Assembly (NCBI GenBank): GCA_035293805.1
Contig: DATGMD010000040.1
Coordinates: 1-64,000, forward strand
Direction of reading: 5' to 3'
DNA length: 64,000 nt
Source: JAJPHF01 sp035293805
GTDB lineage: Bacteria; Chloroflexota; UBA6077; JAJPHF01
The notes below the pieces were generated by a model. It had not been told where the DNA came from, searched no databases, and saw only the letters and a program-made list of their open reading frames with translations. Below, piece after piece: positions 17,284 to 26,959 of the stretch. Made by a program: the position numbers and the translations under genes. Every line of letters starts with the position of its first letter. Positions within the stretch are counted from its first letter, which is position 1.

Positions 17284-18984
17284 CTAGCTGGCCAAGGCCG
17301 GCTGGCCGCGGTAGGCCGGGCCGCGCAGCACATGGCCCGGGAGGTCGCCGCTCAGGCGGCCGTCGGCGTAGATGACCTGGCCGTTGACGATCGTGTAGTG
17401 GATGCCCTCGGAGCGCTGCACCAGGCGCCGCGTGCCGGCCGGGTAGTCCTCTGCCCACTCTGGCTCGCAGGCGTTTACGGTCGCGGGGTCGAAGATCGTC
17501 AGGTCGGCCGCGTAGCCCGGCTGCACCAGCCCGCGCTCCGACAGGCCGCAGACCAGCGCCACGTCGAAGGTCAGCTTGCGGACGGCGGCTTCCAGGCTCA
17601 TCGCCCCGTGGTCGCGCACCCACAGCCCCAGCAGCGTCGTCCCGTAACCGAACTCGGCGTCGAACTGCACGTGGGCGCCCGCGTCGGAGAGTCCGACCAG
17701 CACGTAGGGGCTCCGCAAGATCGCCGCCGTGGCGTCGAGATCGCCGCCGCTGTTCGCGCTGCGGAACATCGTCCCGAGGTTCTCCTCCAGCGAGAGGTCG
17801 AGGAAGGCGTCGAGGGGGTCCTGGCCGCGCGCGGCCGCCATCTGGGCGACGCTCTGGCCGACGTAGGTCGCGTTCTCCGGGCGCACGGTCTTGATGATCT
17901 GCACGAGGTCCCAGCGGCGGTGGAATGCCGCCCGCTTGGGTGCCGCCATCTCGGCGCGCAGCTTCCGGCGCGTCTCGGGCTCCGCGAACGCCTGCTTGCG
18001 CACGCCTTCCGGCAGGAACATGAGAGTCTTCCAGGTGGGGAACTCGTCGAACACCTGGGCGTTGTTCAGGTCGAAGCGGCTGACGATCGGCACCGTGTTC
18101 GTCAGCCCGTAGGCGCGGTAGCCGGCGCGGAAGGTGGGCTCGATGCCGGCCAGCTGGTCGCGCCACATCTCCGGGTCCGCCCAGCGGTGTACGACGAGCT
18201 GCCACAGCACGGGGCGCCGGGTGTGGCGGGCGAGCCGATCGTACCAGGCGCAGTGCTCGGGCTGGTGCATGCCCAGGATCGTCTCGATGACGCCGCTGTT
18301 CGCGTCGCGCAGCACGTCGCCCAGCGCGAACAGCTCGGCGTCGTCGGCCAGGCGGCTGGCGACGGGCTTGCCGTCCTCGCGCATGTGGCGGTCGTTGCGG
18401 TTGGTGGAGAGGCCGAGCGCACCCGCGGCCAGGGCGTCGGCCACGAGCTGCTGCATCTGGGCGACCTCCTCGGGGGTCGCGCGGCGCTCGGTCGCTTCCG
18501 CGCCGAGCACCCGATGGCGCAGCGCGATGTGGCCGACTAGCCCGCCGACGTTGACGCCAACGTGGCCTTCCAGGCGGTCTAGGTACTCGCCGAACGAGCG
18601 CCAGCCCCACGGCACGCCGCGCTCGAGCGCCACGCGCGGCATGGCCTCGACGCGCACGAAGCTCTGCACCAGCGCGTCCTCGCCACCCGGCTCGACCGGC
18701 GCGAGGGTGAGGCCGCAGTTGCCCATGATCACGGACGTGACGCCATGCTGCGGCTCGCAGGTGCCGTACGGGTCCCAGAGGATCTGGGCGTCGAGGTGCG
18801 TGTGGTGGTCGATGAAGCCGGGGGCGACGGCCAGGCCCGCCGCGTCGATCGTCCGCGCGGCGCTGCCCCGCAGCGTGCCGATCGCGGCGATCTTGCCGTC
18901 GCGCACGCCCACGTCGGCGCGGTAGGCCGGCTGCCCCGAGCCGTCCACCACGGTGCCACCCCGCACCAGCAGGTCGTACTCCAT
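17284..18984 (-). CDS. D-aminoacylase / N-acyl-D-amino-acid deacylase family amidohydrolase
   Basis: The 566-residue protein starts MEYDLLVRGGTVVDGSG, the beta-sandwich opening of amidohydrolases. Metal-site motifs are FIDHHTHLDAQILWDP, MGNCGLTLAP (the metal-bridging Cys of D-aminoacylases) and LSDAGAHVQ, where the catalytic Asp lies. The C-terminal GYAADLTIFDP returns to the sandwich. Relatives remove N-acyl groups from D-amino acids or hydrolyse related amides. Length and motifs match the family. It stands alone beside a cupin gene transcribed the other way. ATG 18984 has GGAGGG upstream; a start at 19023 is less likely. Confidence 0.85.
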   Translation of the reverse strand: MEYDLLVRGGTVVDGSGQPAYRADVGVRDGKIAAIGTLRGSAARTIDAAGLAVAPGFIDHHTHLDAQILWDPYGTCEPQHGVTSVIMGNCGLTLAPVEPGGEDALVQSFVRVEAMPRVALERGVPWGWRSFGEYLDRLEGHVGVNVGGLVGHIALRHRVLGAEATERRATPEEVAQMQQLVADALAAGALGLSTNRNDRHMREDGKPVASRLADDAELFALGDVLRDANSGVIETILGMHQPEHCAWYDRLARHTRRPVLWQLVVHRWADPEMWRDQLAGIEPTFRAGYRAYGLTNTVPIVSRFDLNNAQVFDEFPTWKTLMFLPEGVRKQAFAEPETRRKLRAEMAAPKRAAFHRRWDLVQIIKTVRPENATYVGQSVAQMAAARGQDPLDAFLDLSLEENLGTMFRSANSGGDLDATAAILRSPYVLVGLSDAGAHVQFDAEFGYGTTLLGLWVRDHGAMSLEAAVRKLTFDVALVCGLSERGLVQPGYAADLTIFDPATVNACEPEWAEDYPAGTRRLVQRSEGIHYTIVNGQVIYADGRLSGDLPGHVLRGPAYRGQPALAS

Positions 18985-19210
18985 CGCCTCCCTCCCTCGC
19001 GCCGCGCGCCCGCGCTTCCTCATGCCGACGGTAGCCGATGGCCAATGTTACCGCGTCCCGGGGCCACCGTCGAGCAAGCGGCGGGCTGGGATGGTCGTGG
19101 GCGCGGTGCTAGAATGCGCCGGCGCCGCGCGGAGGCGCGAGAGGGCGAGTGGGCGCGCCGCGGCGCGTGGGGCGGGCGGCGCCGCTCCGACGCACCGCAG
19201 GGAGGTCGCG

Positions 19211-19606
19211 ATGGCCCGAGATGACTCGATGAAGCTGACCGCGGCGACGCTGGGCCGCGGCGTGGTGCGTCCGCGGGACTACTGCCTGTTTGTCCATGAC
19301 GAGGCGATGGTCGTGCCCGTCTACAGCGACCAGGACCAGAGCGTAGTCGTCTGGAACCTGGAGCCGGGCCAGGAGAACACGCTTCACGTACACGCCGCGA
19401 ACGCGCACAGCATCGTCGTGCTGCAGGGGAGCGGCGTCTACCTGCGAGGCGAGGACGAGGAGGCGGCGATCACGGCGGGCGACTGCATTATCGTGCCGCG
19501 CGGCACCGCCCACGGCATCCGCAACACGGGCGACGGGCCGCTCTCCTACCTGGCGTTCACGACGGCCGGCGAGGGCGGCTACGTGCGCGGGGCGGTGGGC
19601 AGCTAG
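19211..19606 (+). CDS. Small cupin-domain protein
   Basis: A 131-residue single-domain cupin. LHVHAANAHSIVVLQGSG carries cupin motif 1 with two His and a conserved Gly, and DCIIVPRGTAHGIRNTG carries motif 2 with a His. These residues normally bind one divalent metal. Small cupins of this form act as isomerases, dioxygenases or ligand sensors. ATG 19211 follows GGAGG by five bases. A TAGAAT hexamer at 19110 may be its -10 box. It converges with the next binding-protein gene with a 15-base gap. No specific function can be given. Confidence 0.75.
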   Translation: MARDDSMKLTAATLGRGVVRPRDYCLFVHDEAMVVPVYSDQDQSVVVWNLEPGQENTLHVHAANAHSIVVLQGSGVYLRGEDEEAAITAGDCIIVPRGTAHGIRNTGDGPLSYLAFTTAGEGGYVRGAVGS

Positions 19607-19621
19607 CAGGGGGCCGGCCGC

Positions 19622-20788
19622 CTAGCGCTGGTAGGGGCCGAGCTGGCCCAGGGCGAACTCCTGAAAGCTGGTGTCCACCACCTGCGACAGGTCGACCGCC
19701 TCGCGCACGCTCCCGGTGCGCTCGTAGTAGGCGAGGTCGTCGCGAATGGACTGCACGGCCAGCGTGCCGTCGGGGTTCAGCCCCGCCGGGCGCATGCGCT
19801 CATAGGCCGCCGGGTCTTTGATCGGCGTGTAGGTGGCAAGCGCTTTGATGACCGCGTCGCGGCCCTGCCGCTTGGGACCGAAGGCGTCGTTGTAGTCGCG
19901 CACCCCACGCAGGTAGGCGACCATGAAGCGCCGCCCGACCTCGGGGCGCTCCTCCACGAGGCTGGGGCCGTAGACCAGCACCGCCACCTGGTGGTTGCCG
20001 TAGAACTCGGAGACGCCGCGCCAGCGCACCGCGGTCCCCTGTGCCTCGATGCTGGACACGAACGGCTCGATGACCATCCCCGTATCGACGGCCTGGTTGG
20101 CGAACCCGGCGATCATGTCGGGAAAGCTCAGGATCGTGAGGTTGACGTCGGCGAGCGTCAGGCCGCCGCGCTCTAGGGCTTTCGCCAGCTCGATCTCGGG
20201 CGCGTTGGCCTGGCCGGCCAGCGTGGCGGTCAGGCCCTTCAGGTCGCGATAGTCTCGCACCTGGCCCGAGTCGATCAGGTCCTTGCGAACCATGAGCGCG
20301 ACGAAGTCCCACTCGGGGCTGGGCGTGCTGCCCTTGTCCGCCACCATGCGCATCGAGACCTGGCGCGCGGCCGCGTTGAAGATGCTGGCGGCGCTGGGCG
20401 GGCCGAGCACGTCGAGCTGGCCGGCCGCGAGCGCCCCCATCATGACGGAGGTGCTGGGGACGATCTCCGGATCGACCTGCAGGCCCTCCTCCTTGAAGTA
20501 GCCCTGCTGGAGCGCGATGTAGATGCCGGCGTCGGAGGTGCTGCCGATGAGGCCCGCCTTGAGAGCGACGGGCGGGCTGGGCGGCGCGGTCGCGGCACTC
20601 GTGGCTGGCGGCGCGGCGGCGGACGCGGAGCTGGGTGAGGCCGGCGCGACGGCGGTGGCGTTGCCGGGTGGCGGGGACGGCGCGGCCGGCGCCGGACCGG
20701 AGCACGCCACGAGCAGTGCGGCGCCAAGCCACAGCACCCAGCCGGCCCAACGGCGGGTCGTCAGCCGGGGGCGACCCACGCCAACCAT
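19622..20788 (-). CDS. NMT1-like ABC substrate-binding lipoprotein, orphan
   Basis: The 388-residue protein has a signal peptide with lipobox LLVACSG (Cys near residue 29), then a Pro/Ala/Ser-rich spacer, and from about residue 75 the NMT1/SsuA core (KAGLIGSTSDAGIYIALQQG, GALAAGQLDVLGPPSAASIF, YRDLKGLTATLAG). It is an extracellular lipid-anchored receptor for a small organic ligand. ATG 20788 has GGGGAG seven bases upstream; the GTG two codons earlier is too close to it. No permease or ATPase is adjacent, so it may share the transporter at 35.5-37.2 kb. Confidence 0.82.
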   Translation of the reverse strand: MVGVGRPRLTTRRWAGWVLWLGAALLVACSGPAPAAPSPPPGNATAVAPASPSSASAAAPPATSAATAPPSPPVALKAGLIGSTSDAGIYIALQQGYFKEEGLQVDPEIVPSTSVMMGALAAGQLDVLGPPSAASIFNAAARQVSMRMVADKGSTPSPEWDFVALMVRKDLIDSGQVRDYRDLKGLTATLAGQANAPEIELAKALERGGLTLADVNLTILSFPDMIAGFANQAVDTGMVIEPFVSSIEAQGTAVRWRGVSEFYGNHQVAVLVYGPSLVEERPEVGRRFMVAYLRGVRDYNDAFGPKRQGRDAVIKALATYTPIKDPAAYERMRPAGLNPDGTLAVQSIRDDLAYYERTGSVREAVDLSQVVDTSFQEFALGQLGPYQR

Positions 20789-21000
20789 GCGCACGCTCCC
20801 CTCTCGCGCGAGCCACTCGCCCCCGAGTGTAGGGGCTGGTCGCGCGGCTCCGCAACCACGCCGCCGCTCGCCCCGTGAGACGCAACGGGGTACTGGCCGC
20901 GTCCGGAAGGCTCCCGGCCGCGCAGCCGCATCGGGAGGAGTTCCCGGCGCGGCTGGGGGCGGGTCGCCGACCGTGCATGGGCCGGAGCCAGTCGGGTGCG

Positions 21001-21963
21001 CTACTGCTGCAGGCGGTCCGTGAAGAAGGCTTCGTTGCCCTGATAGGGGGCGGGGCTTACCTGGAGCGGGCCGCTGTACGGCGTGTCCAGATCGATGACG
21101 AGGTACAGGCTACCCGCGATGATCGCCGTCAGCGCGATTGTAATCACCGCCTGGGCGAGCAGGCTGCGGACGCCAAACAGGTACGTGAACCCGACCGTAA
21201 TCATGGCGCCCGCCATCAGGACCACCCAGATCGCGCTCGGCAACGTGCTGCGGCTCTCTAGCAGGCGCTGCCCCCGCAGTCGGTAGAACTCCTGCATCTG
21301 GCGCAGCGACTCCATGTAGGCGGGGCGGCCCTGGTCGTCGGCGGGCGCCTGGCTGTAGACGTCCCAGAGGTGATCGGACAAGCGCCACGCCTCGTCGCTG
21401 TCCTCGCCGCGCGCCATCGCCGCCCACTCGTGGTCGAGCACCACCCGCGTGTACGCGAGCAGTGTCTGCTGCAGCTCCTGCCGCGTCGCCGTGTCCAGCC
21501 CGTCGGCGAGGTGAAAGAGTGTGGAGGTGGCGATGGCTTCACTGGTGATGGTTTGCTGGTCGTCGTGGAAGCGATTCCAGCTGATCACGACCAGGAAGGA
21601 GAGCAGCACCGCATAGGCAGCGCCCAGCGTCGAGTAGACGAAGCCCGCCGATTCCCGGTGGGCCTCCAGCGTCGTGAGCTTCACCGACCGTCGAACTACC
21701 AGCATACCGCCCAGCGCGGCCAGCTCCGCGAGCAGCACGAACGTCGCGAGTGCCAGCAGCGGCTGTCCGGAAGCCTGTAAGTCGCCCCACCAGATGGCGC
21801 GGAAGGCGATCAGCACGGCAAGGCCGGTGGCCGACCAGATAATGGTCCACAGTCGAGGCCGGTCGTCGAGCAAGCGGTCCAAGCGCGGTAGCTCCGGATG
21901 CGGTGGCGCGCGGTGAGCCTTGGTGCAGTGTGGCAAACTCCTGGCTTCGCACGCCAGTAACAC
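21001..21963 (-). CDS. DUF4239-type (bestrophin-like) membrane protein
   Basis: This roughly 320-residue protein has two N-terminal membrane segments (WTIIWSATGLAVLIAFRAIW and LLALATFVLLAELAALGG), a short third around GAAYAVLLSFLVVI, and two near the C-terminus (AIWVVLMAGAMITVGFTYLF and AVITIALTAIIAGSLYLVID). Between them is a soluble helical part starting HDDQQTITSEAIATSTLFHL. This layout matches DUF4239, called bestrophin-like, of unknown function. The start is uncertain: GTG 21963 is my best guess; the frame is open further upstream but overlaps the promoter of the divergent repeat protein. Confidence 0.55.
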   Translation of the reverse strand: MLLACEARSLPHCTKAHRAPPHPELPRLDRLLDDRPRLWTIIWSATGLAVLIAFRAIWWGDLQASGQPLLALATFVLLAELAALGGMLVVRRSVKLTTLEAHRESAGFVYSTLGAAYAVLLSFLVVISWNRFHDDQQTITSEAIATSTLFHLADGLDTATRQELQQTLLAYTRVVLDHEWAAMARGEDSDEAWRLSDHLWDVYSQAPADDQGRPAYMESLRQMQEFYRLRGQRLLESRSTLPSAIWVVLMAGAMITVGFTYLFGVRSLLAQAVITIALTAIIAGSLYLVIDLDTPYSGPLQVSPAPYQGNEAFFTDRLQQ

Positions 21964-22121
21964 TCCGGCTGGAGGACGGCCGGAACGCCGCCTGGGATCG
22001 CGTCCCGGACGCGGCCCAGGCGCTGTAACCGCTGGCGCGAGCGTTGACAGCTCGCCCCCGCTGGGGCATTCTGAGCCCAAGCGAGCAGCCGGCACGTGGT
22101 CAGCGCAGGGAGGGCAGGAGC

Positions 22122-23612
22122 ATGGACCAGCGGCAAGGACAGGCACGGCAGGCGAGCGAGACGCTGCGGCGGCGAGGACTGCTGGCCGCGATCGCGGCGG
22201 TGGTCGCGGGAGGGCTGGCGAAGGCATCGGAGCGAGTCGCCCAGGCGGGCGGCACCCAGGGCACCGCACTCATCGACGGCGAGGTCAACACGGCGACCAA
22301 TCCCACGCAGCTGAACGGCCAGCCGACCTGGTCGGGCCAGTCCGTCTTCGTCGTGGACGGCACCTCGGTGGGCGCCCGCGCGATCGTGGGCACGGGCGGC
22401 GCGGCCGCTGGCGTCCAGGGCATCCTCGGGGCCGCGGCAAGCACCACCGGCTCGGCGGGGGTGCAGGGCAGCTCGTCGAGCAGCCCCGGGGTGCGGGGCG
22501 ACTCGGATACCAGCACGGGGGTCTTCGGCTACTCGGGCGGCCTGTACGGTGTGGAGGGCTCGGGACCGGTGGGCGTCTTCGGCCAGACGGCGGCGAATGG
22601 GGGAGTTGGCGTGTCCGGCGCGGCGTCCTCCGGCGTGGGCGTCCACGGCGGGGTGGACACCAGCGGGACTGGCGTCCGCGGCGACGGCAACAACAACCAG
22701 ATCGGGGTACTCGGCGTGTCTGCCTCGCAGGCTTACCAGCTCGCCGCGCCCGGCCAGCCCGCGGCGGTCTACGGTCTCGCGAGCGCGAGCATCCCCGGCG
22801 TGGTGGGGCAGTCCAACAGCGGCAACGGCGTGTACGGCGCGTCAGTCGGCAACGTAGGCGTGCTCGGCACGTCGAGCGCGAGCCACGGGCTGTACGGGGC
22901 GTCCACCAGCGGCTATGGGCTGTACGCAACGTCCACGAACAGCACGGGGATCGTCAGCAGCACCAACGGCGGCAACGCGATCCAGGGCGCGTCGAATGGC
23001 AACGTGGGGGTGCTGGGGACCTCGAACAGCAGCATCGGCGGCTACTTCTCGTCGGGCACGAGCACTGGCCTGTACGCGACCGGGCCGGGCGCGGGCTTCG
23101 CCGCCCGCTTCGACGGCCCGGTGCAGGTGAACGGCGCCTTCACCGTCCTGGGCGGGCCGAAGTCCGCCGCGGTGCCGCATCCCGACGGCAGCCATCGCCG
23201 CCTGTACTGCCTGGAGTCGCCCGAGTCGTGGTTCGAGGACTTCGGCCGCGGGCAGCTCGTGAACGGCCGCGCCGCGGTGCAGCTTGACCGGGACTTCGCG
23301 GCGCTCGTCCGCAGCGACGACTACTACGTGTTCCTCACGGAGACCGGCGATTGCGGCGGGCTGTACCTAGCGAATCGTAGCGGCACCGGCTTTGAGGTCC
23401 GCGCCCGGAACGCGGCGGCAACCGGCCCCTTCGACTACCGCGTGGTTGCGAGGCGCAAGGACATCGCGGCGCCGCGGCTCGAGACGGTCGACATCCCGGC
23501 CCCGCCCGCACGGCCCGCCGCCCCGCCGCCCCCGCCCGCGATCCCGCCGCTCGACCCGCCGCGCGTCGATCCGGCCCACCAGGTGCCCGAGACGCGACCG
23601 GCGCCGCGATAG
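22122..23612 (+). CDS. Exported GVxG-repeat protein
   Basis: The 496-residue protein begins with an RRRGLLAAIAAVVAGG segment resembling a Tat signal. Residues about 60-330 consist of degenerate repeats of GV-G or GLYG with Ser, Thr and Asn between (GVQGSS, GVRGDS, GVFGYS, GVLGTS, GLYGAS), a beta-rich pattern seen in fibre-like and adhesin-like proteins. A globular C-terminal part follows (RLYCLESPESWFEDFGRG, then DYYVFLTETGD), and the end is a Pro-rich tail with APPPPPAIPP. It resembles surface proteins of unknown function common in Chloroflexota. ATG 22122 has AGGGAGGGCAGGAG upstream. No sortase or anchor motif is seen. Confidence 0.6.
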   Translation: MDQRQGQARQASETLRRRGLLAAIAAVVAGGLAKASERVAQAGGTQGTALIDGEVNTATNPTQLNGQPTWSGQSVFVVDGTSVGARAIVGTGGAAAGVQGILGAAASTTGSAGVQGSSSSSPGVRGDSDTSTGVFGYSGGLYGVEGSGPVGVFGQTAANGGVGVSGAASSGVGVHGGVDTSGTGVRGDGNNNQIGVLGVSASQAYQLAAPGQPAAVYGLASASIPGVVGQSNSGNGVYGASVGNVGVLGTSSASHGLYGASTSGYGLYATSTNSTGIVSSTNGGNAIQGASNGNVGVLGTSNSSIGGYFSSGTSTGLYATGPGAGFAARFDGPVQVNGAFTVLGGPKSAAVPHPDGSHRRLYCLESPESWFEDFGRGQLVNGRAAVQLDRDFAALVRSDDYYVFLTETGDCGGLYLANRSGTGFEVRARNAAATGPFDYRVVARRKDIAAPRLETVDIPAPPARPAAPPPPPAIPPLDPPRVDPAHQVPETRPAPR

Positions 23613-23656
23613 CCGCGCCCGCGCGGGGCGCGCGTATCGGGCGTGATCGCCGGCGC

Positions 23657-24568
23657 TCAGTTCGACGCGGTTTTCATCGCGGGGTGCTGCAGGCCAATGT
23701 CCGACGGCGTCGCGCTCTTGTCCCACACGAGCTGCTTGGCCCACCGCGCGGCTTGCTTGAAGTTCTCGGTATGATCCGGTCCGTAGGCGTAGTGATGGTT
23801 AGGCGTCAGCACGCCGGAGTGTTTCGTGATGACGTCTGGATCGCCGTGCGCGACGTGGAACTTGTGGCCCTGGGTGCGCTTCTCGATGCCCTGCACGATA
23901 TCTGCCATGTACTGGTTCACCAGGGGGTCCTCCAGCACGATGATGGCATGGTTCGTGTGCGGATAGCCGAGTAGACGCTGGTGGATCCAGGCCGCTACGC
24001 TGGGAGCGCCGCGGCTGCCCTGGCTCGGTAGGCCAGACAGATCGACGGGGACGACGCTGGTCACGCTCCTTCCGCCACTGCTAACCAGGTGGGCTTGTAT
24101 GACATCCACCTGATGCCGTTTGCCACTGTTATTGGCGTTGTGCAAGGCCAGGACGGCAATATCGTCCGAGAAGCGGCCGAGCAGGTTTTGCATCTGCTTC
24201 GTCGCTTGAACGACGGTGTGATCGATGGTCCCGCAGATGGTGTCGTCTCCTTCGGGTATCAGGTCGTCACGCCCGCCGATGGCCACGATGATCCAGACTG
24301 GTTTTCCAGTACTCGTGCGCGCCGCAAGTAGAGCTTCCGTTGCCGTCGTGCTGCCGCTGACGATCGCCGAGTAGTTTCCCGTGCCCACCGGTGCATTGGC
24401 GACCAGGGAATCGGCGGCGTTCTGCAAGGCGCTGCCGGGGCCTGTGCCCTGGTCGAAGTTCAGGTACGCCGCTTGACTCACTGTCCTAGGGGCTAGCTCG
24501 GCGAGGAACGCTGCCGAGTACGGGCCGCCGGCGGGCCCCGGGGAAAGGTATCCGAGCCATTCAGCCAT
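23657..24568 (-). CDS. Unrecognised 303-residue protein
   Basis: I do not recognise the family. The product begins MAEWLGYLSPGPAGGPYSAA and has no signal peptide. It is Ser/Thr/Gly-rich, with a possible hydrolase-like core: VWIIVAIGGRDD, LAVLALHNANN, SVVPVDLSG and a His-rich C-terminal stretch HGDPDVITKHSG and PNHHYAYGPDH. Codon use is less GC-biased than the neighbours, suggesting transfer. ATG 24568 has GGGAGGG eight bases upstream and an in-frame ATG at 24598 is less likely. It is transcribed with the downstream-facing binding protein only by chance of orientation (32-base gap). Confidence 0.5.
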   Translation of the reverse strand: MAEWLGYLSPGPAGGPYSAAFLAELAPRTVSQAAYLNFDQGTGPGSALQNAADSLVANAPVGTGNYSAIVSGSTTATEALLAARTSTGKPVWIIVAIGGRDDLIPEGDDTICGTIDHTVVQATKQMQNLLGRFSDDIAVLALHNANNSGKRHQVDVIQAHLVSSGGRSVTSVVPVDLSGLPSQGSRGAPSVAAWIHQRLLGYPHTNHAIIVLEDPLVNQYMADIVQGIEKRTQGHKFHVAHGDPDVITKHSGVLTPNHHYAYGPDHTENFKQAARWAKQLVWDKSATPSDIGLQHPAMKTASN

Positions 24569-24600
24569 CGCAAAACCCTCCCTGAACGCGAGGCGCAATG

Positions 24601-25617
24601 TTACTCGACGGTCATGGTAGCGTTGAGCAGGGTTTCCCGCGGGAGTGTGATCCCGAGCGCGCGAGCGGTCCGCAGATTGACGGCCAGGTAAAATCGCGTC
24701 GGCTGTTCGACCGGCAGCTCCTCCGGCCGGGCGCCTTTCAAGATCCTCTCGACGTAGCTCGCGGCGTAGGCGAACAAGTCGTCATTGTTTGGCCCGTAGG
24801 CCAGCAGCCCGCCCCCCGCGAGCAGCTGTGGCGTCTCGAACATCGACGGGAGGCGCCCGTCGAGCGCCAGTGCCGCGAGCCGTGGATGCTGCTGCTGGAA
24901 CAGCGGGCCGCCCAGCACTACCACCGCATCCGCACGCTCCCGCGCGATGTCGGCAAAAGCCGCTTCGAACTGGTCCGGCCGTTGGACCTCCGTGGATTGC
25001 AGCTCTAGCCCCAAACGCTGCGCTGCCTCCGCGGTGGCCGCGAACTCCTTGCGCTTCCCCGGATACATGGGATCCCAGAGCACCGCCACCCGCGCGATCT
25101 CCGGCAGCGCATCGCGGAGCACCTCGAGCCGCTTCTGGCTCAACTGCAGCGAGAGCGAGGTCAGCCCGGTAACGTTTCCGCCGGGTCGCGCCAGGCTCGC
25201 CACGAAGCCTTGCTCCACCGGCTCGGCGCTCACCGCCATCACGATCGGGATGGTTTGCGTCGCCTGCATCGCGGCCTGGATCGCCGGCGAGCTGGCGGCC
25301 AGGATGAGGTCTACTGGCACGCCGACCAGCTCCGCGGCGAGGGCCGGGAAGCGCTCGGGCTTGCCCTCGGCGAACCGGTACTCGAGGCTGAGGGTGCTGT
25401 TCAGGTCGTAGCCGCGCTCGGTCAAGCCGTGTTCGAATGCTTCGAGGGGCCCGAGCTGGCCGGGGCTGCCAAAGGCCAGCACGCCCACGCGCGGGGGCTG
25501 CGCGGGCGGTGCCGCCGGCGCGACGCGGGCGGCGCATCCCGCCAGCCACCCGAGACTCGCTGCGCCCGCGGCCTGCACGAACTGCCGGCGGCTGAGGGCC
25601 ATTGGCGAGCGATGCAT
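24601..25617 (-). CDS. ABC substrate-binding protein of the PF04392 type, Tat lipoprotein
   Basis: The 338-residue protein begins with a Tat-like signal, LSRRQFVQAAGAASLGWLAG, with Cys of the lipobox near residue 28. The mature protein has RVGVLAFGSPGQLGPLEAF, EYRFAEGKPERFPALAAELV, PIVMAVSAEPVEQGFVASLA and RPGGNVTGLT, a signature order of the ABC_sub_bind (PF04392) family, whose members bind aromatic amino acids or unknown ligands. ATG 25617 follows AGGAG by nine bases. No transporter subunits are adjacent. The folding partner system is Tat, so the protein may be exported folded. Confidence 0.85.
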   Translation of the reverse strand: MHRSPMALSRRQFVQAAGAASLGWLAGCAARVAPAAPPAQPPRVGVLAFGSPGQLGPLEAFEHGLTERGYDLNSTLSLEYRFAEGKPERFPALAAELVGVPVDLILAASSPAIQAAMQATQTIPIVMAVSAEPVEQGFVASLARPGGNVTGLTSLSLQLSQKRLEVLRDALPEIARVAVLWDPMYPGKRKEFAATAEAAQRLGLELQSTEVQRPDQFEAAFADIARERADAVVVLGGPLFQQQHPRLAALALDGRLPSMFETPQLLAGGGLLAYGPNNDDLFAYAASYVERILKGARPEELPVEQPTRFYLAVNLRTARALGITLPRETLLNATMTVE

Positions 25618-25820
25618 CCCGGCAGTCTCCTACCGGCGCGGCTCCGCGCGCTGCTCCCGACGGGCGCAGTATAGCACCAGCCGTGCTAACGCGCTGTCAG
25701 CCAGTTGACGGAGCGCCCGTGTGCGGCGTGCCGGACGAGCCCTCACTTCGTGGTGTGTGCGTAAGGGCGGGTCCGCGCGTGCCGCGAGTATCCCATGAAG
25801 AGCGTCGCTGGGCCGGGGGG

Positions 25821-26921
25821 TTAGGTCACGTCCCGGCGGTGGACCGTGCCGAGAGGGTGCGGCGTGCTGGCGGGATAATAGAGCGTGAGTGGCTGCGCCG
25901 AGTATTCGACGTAGGGCAGGTGGGCGAGCAGCGTCGCGGCGCCGTAGCTCATGCCGCCCCGCAGCTCGCGCGAGACGAGCTGGCCGCGTCGGACGAGCGC
26001 GCTCCAGGCCGCTTCTAGCGAGCGGCGCTCGATCAAGTGGTGGCGACCGAGCTGCTGCATGTACAGCCAGACCCCGTCCTCGGTGACCTCGCGAATCTCG
26101 CTGCTGGCCTGACCCGCGAGGGTCTGGAGAGCCGGTCCGCGCGCCTGCAGCGCCGTCAGGTCCCGCCAGACCTGCTCGAACGTGACGGCCTGGCCGCCGC
26201 TGTCGGCGGCAACGGCCGCGTCAAAGGCTGCCTGGCTCGCCGCCAGCAGCTCGGCGTCGGCGCCCGGCGCCAGCAAGGCGCCCTCGGTCGAGTCCGCGGG
26301 CAGGGGCGCGGCGGGCGGCGCGGCCGGCTCCGCGCCATTCGCGTCAGCGCCAGCCGGCGCGCGGGTGGGTGGTTGGGGCGCCGCCACATCGTCGAGTGGT
26401 GGCTCGGCGGGCGTCGGGCGCGGCGCCGCGCGCCCCCGGCCGCGCTCGTCGCCCCGCTCGGACCGCGCGCGGGCGGGCTCAGGCGGCATGGCAGCCGATT
26501 CGGGCGCGACAGTCGCCTCAGCCGGCGGTGGGGCGGGCGGCGGTTCCTCAACGATCGGCACGCTAGCCGCCGCGTCGGCAGACTCGCCATCGTCGGCGAC
26601 GACGGGGGGTGGGCCGAGCCCTTCCAGCTTGGCCTGGACCGCCTCCAGCGCGACGCGCGCCTCGGGCGTAATGCGCAGCGCGCGCAGCACGTGCTCCAGC
26701 ATGCGGCCGAGGTAGTCTCGTTCCCCGCTGCCGAGCCACAGCGCCACCTCCGGCTCGGCGGCGCCCAGCACGCGGCGAAAGCGCACCTCGCCCGGCGGCA
26801 CCTCCACCGTGGTGGCCGGCCCATCCTCGGCCCGCACGCGCACATGGCCGAGCGCCGTGTTGTAGATCACGTGGGTGAGCCGCCCGGGCACTTCGTCCAG
26901 CGACTCGTCCTCTCGGGCCAT
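25821..26921 (-). CDS. Unrecognised protein with a disordered linker
   Basis: The 366-residue product has two ordered ends. Residues 1-105 (RLTHVIYNTALGHVRVRAED and LEHVLRALRITPEARVALEA) and residues 235-345 (VTFEQVWRDLTALQ, LIERRSLEAAWSALVRRG) flank a roughly 130-residue Pro/Ala/Glu-rich stretch that should be disordered. The C-terminal domain resembles a winged-helix-like fold by helix pattern only. No signal or membrane segment is present. It diverges from pyrE, with which it shares a 74-base promoter region. I cannot assign a function; a regulator of the pyrimidine block is possible but unsupported. Confidence 0.5.
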   Translation of the reverse strand: MAREDESLDEVPGRLTHVIYNTALGHVRVRAEDGPATTVEVPPGEVRFRRVLGAAEPEVALWLGSGERDYLGRMLEHVLRALRITPEARVALEAVQAKLEGLGPPPVVADDGESADAAASVPIVEEPPPAPPPAEATVAPESAAMPPEPARARSERGDERGRGRAAPRPTPAEPPLDDVAAPQPPTRAPAGADANGAEPAAPPAAPLPADSTEGALLAPGADAELLAASQAAFDAAVAADSGGQAVTFEQVWRDLTALQARGPALQTLAGQASSEIREVTEDGVWLYMQQLGRHHLIERRSLEAAWSALVRRGQLVSRELRGGMSYGAATLLAHLPYVEYSAQPLTLYYPASTPHPLGTVHRRDVT

Positions 26922-26959
26922 CGCTCCCCCGCACTGTCGGTCCCGTCGATAGCGTATCG

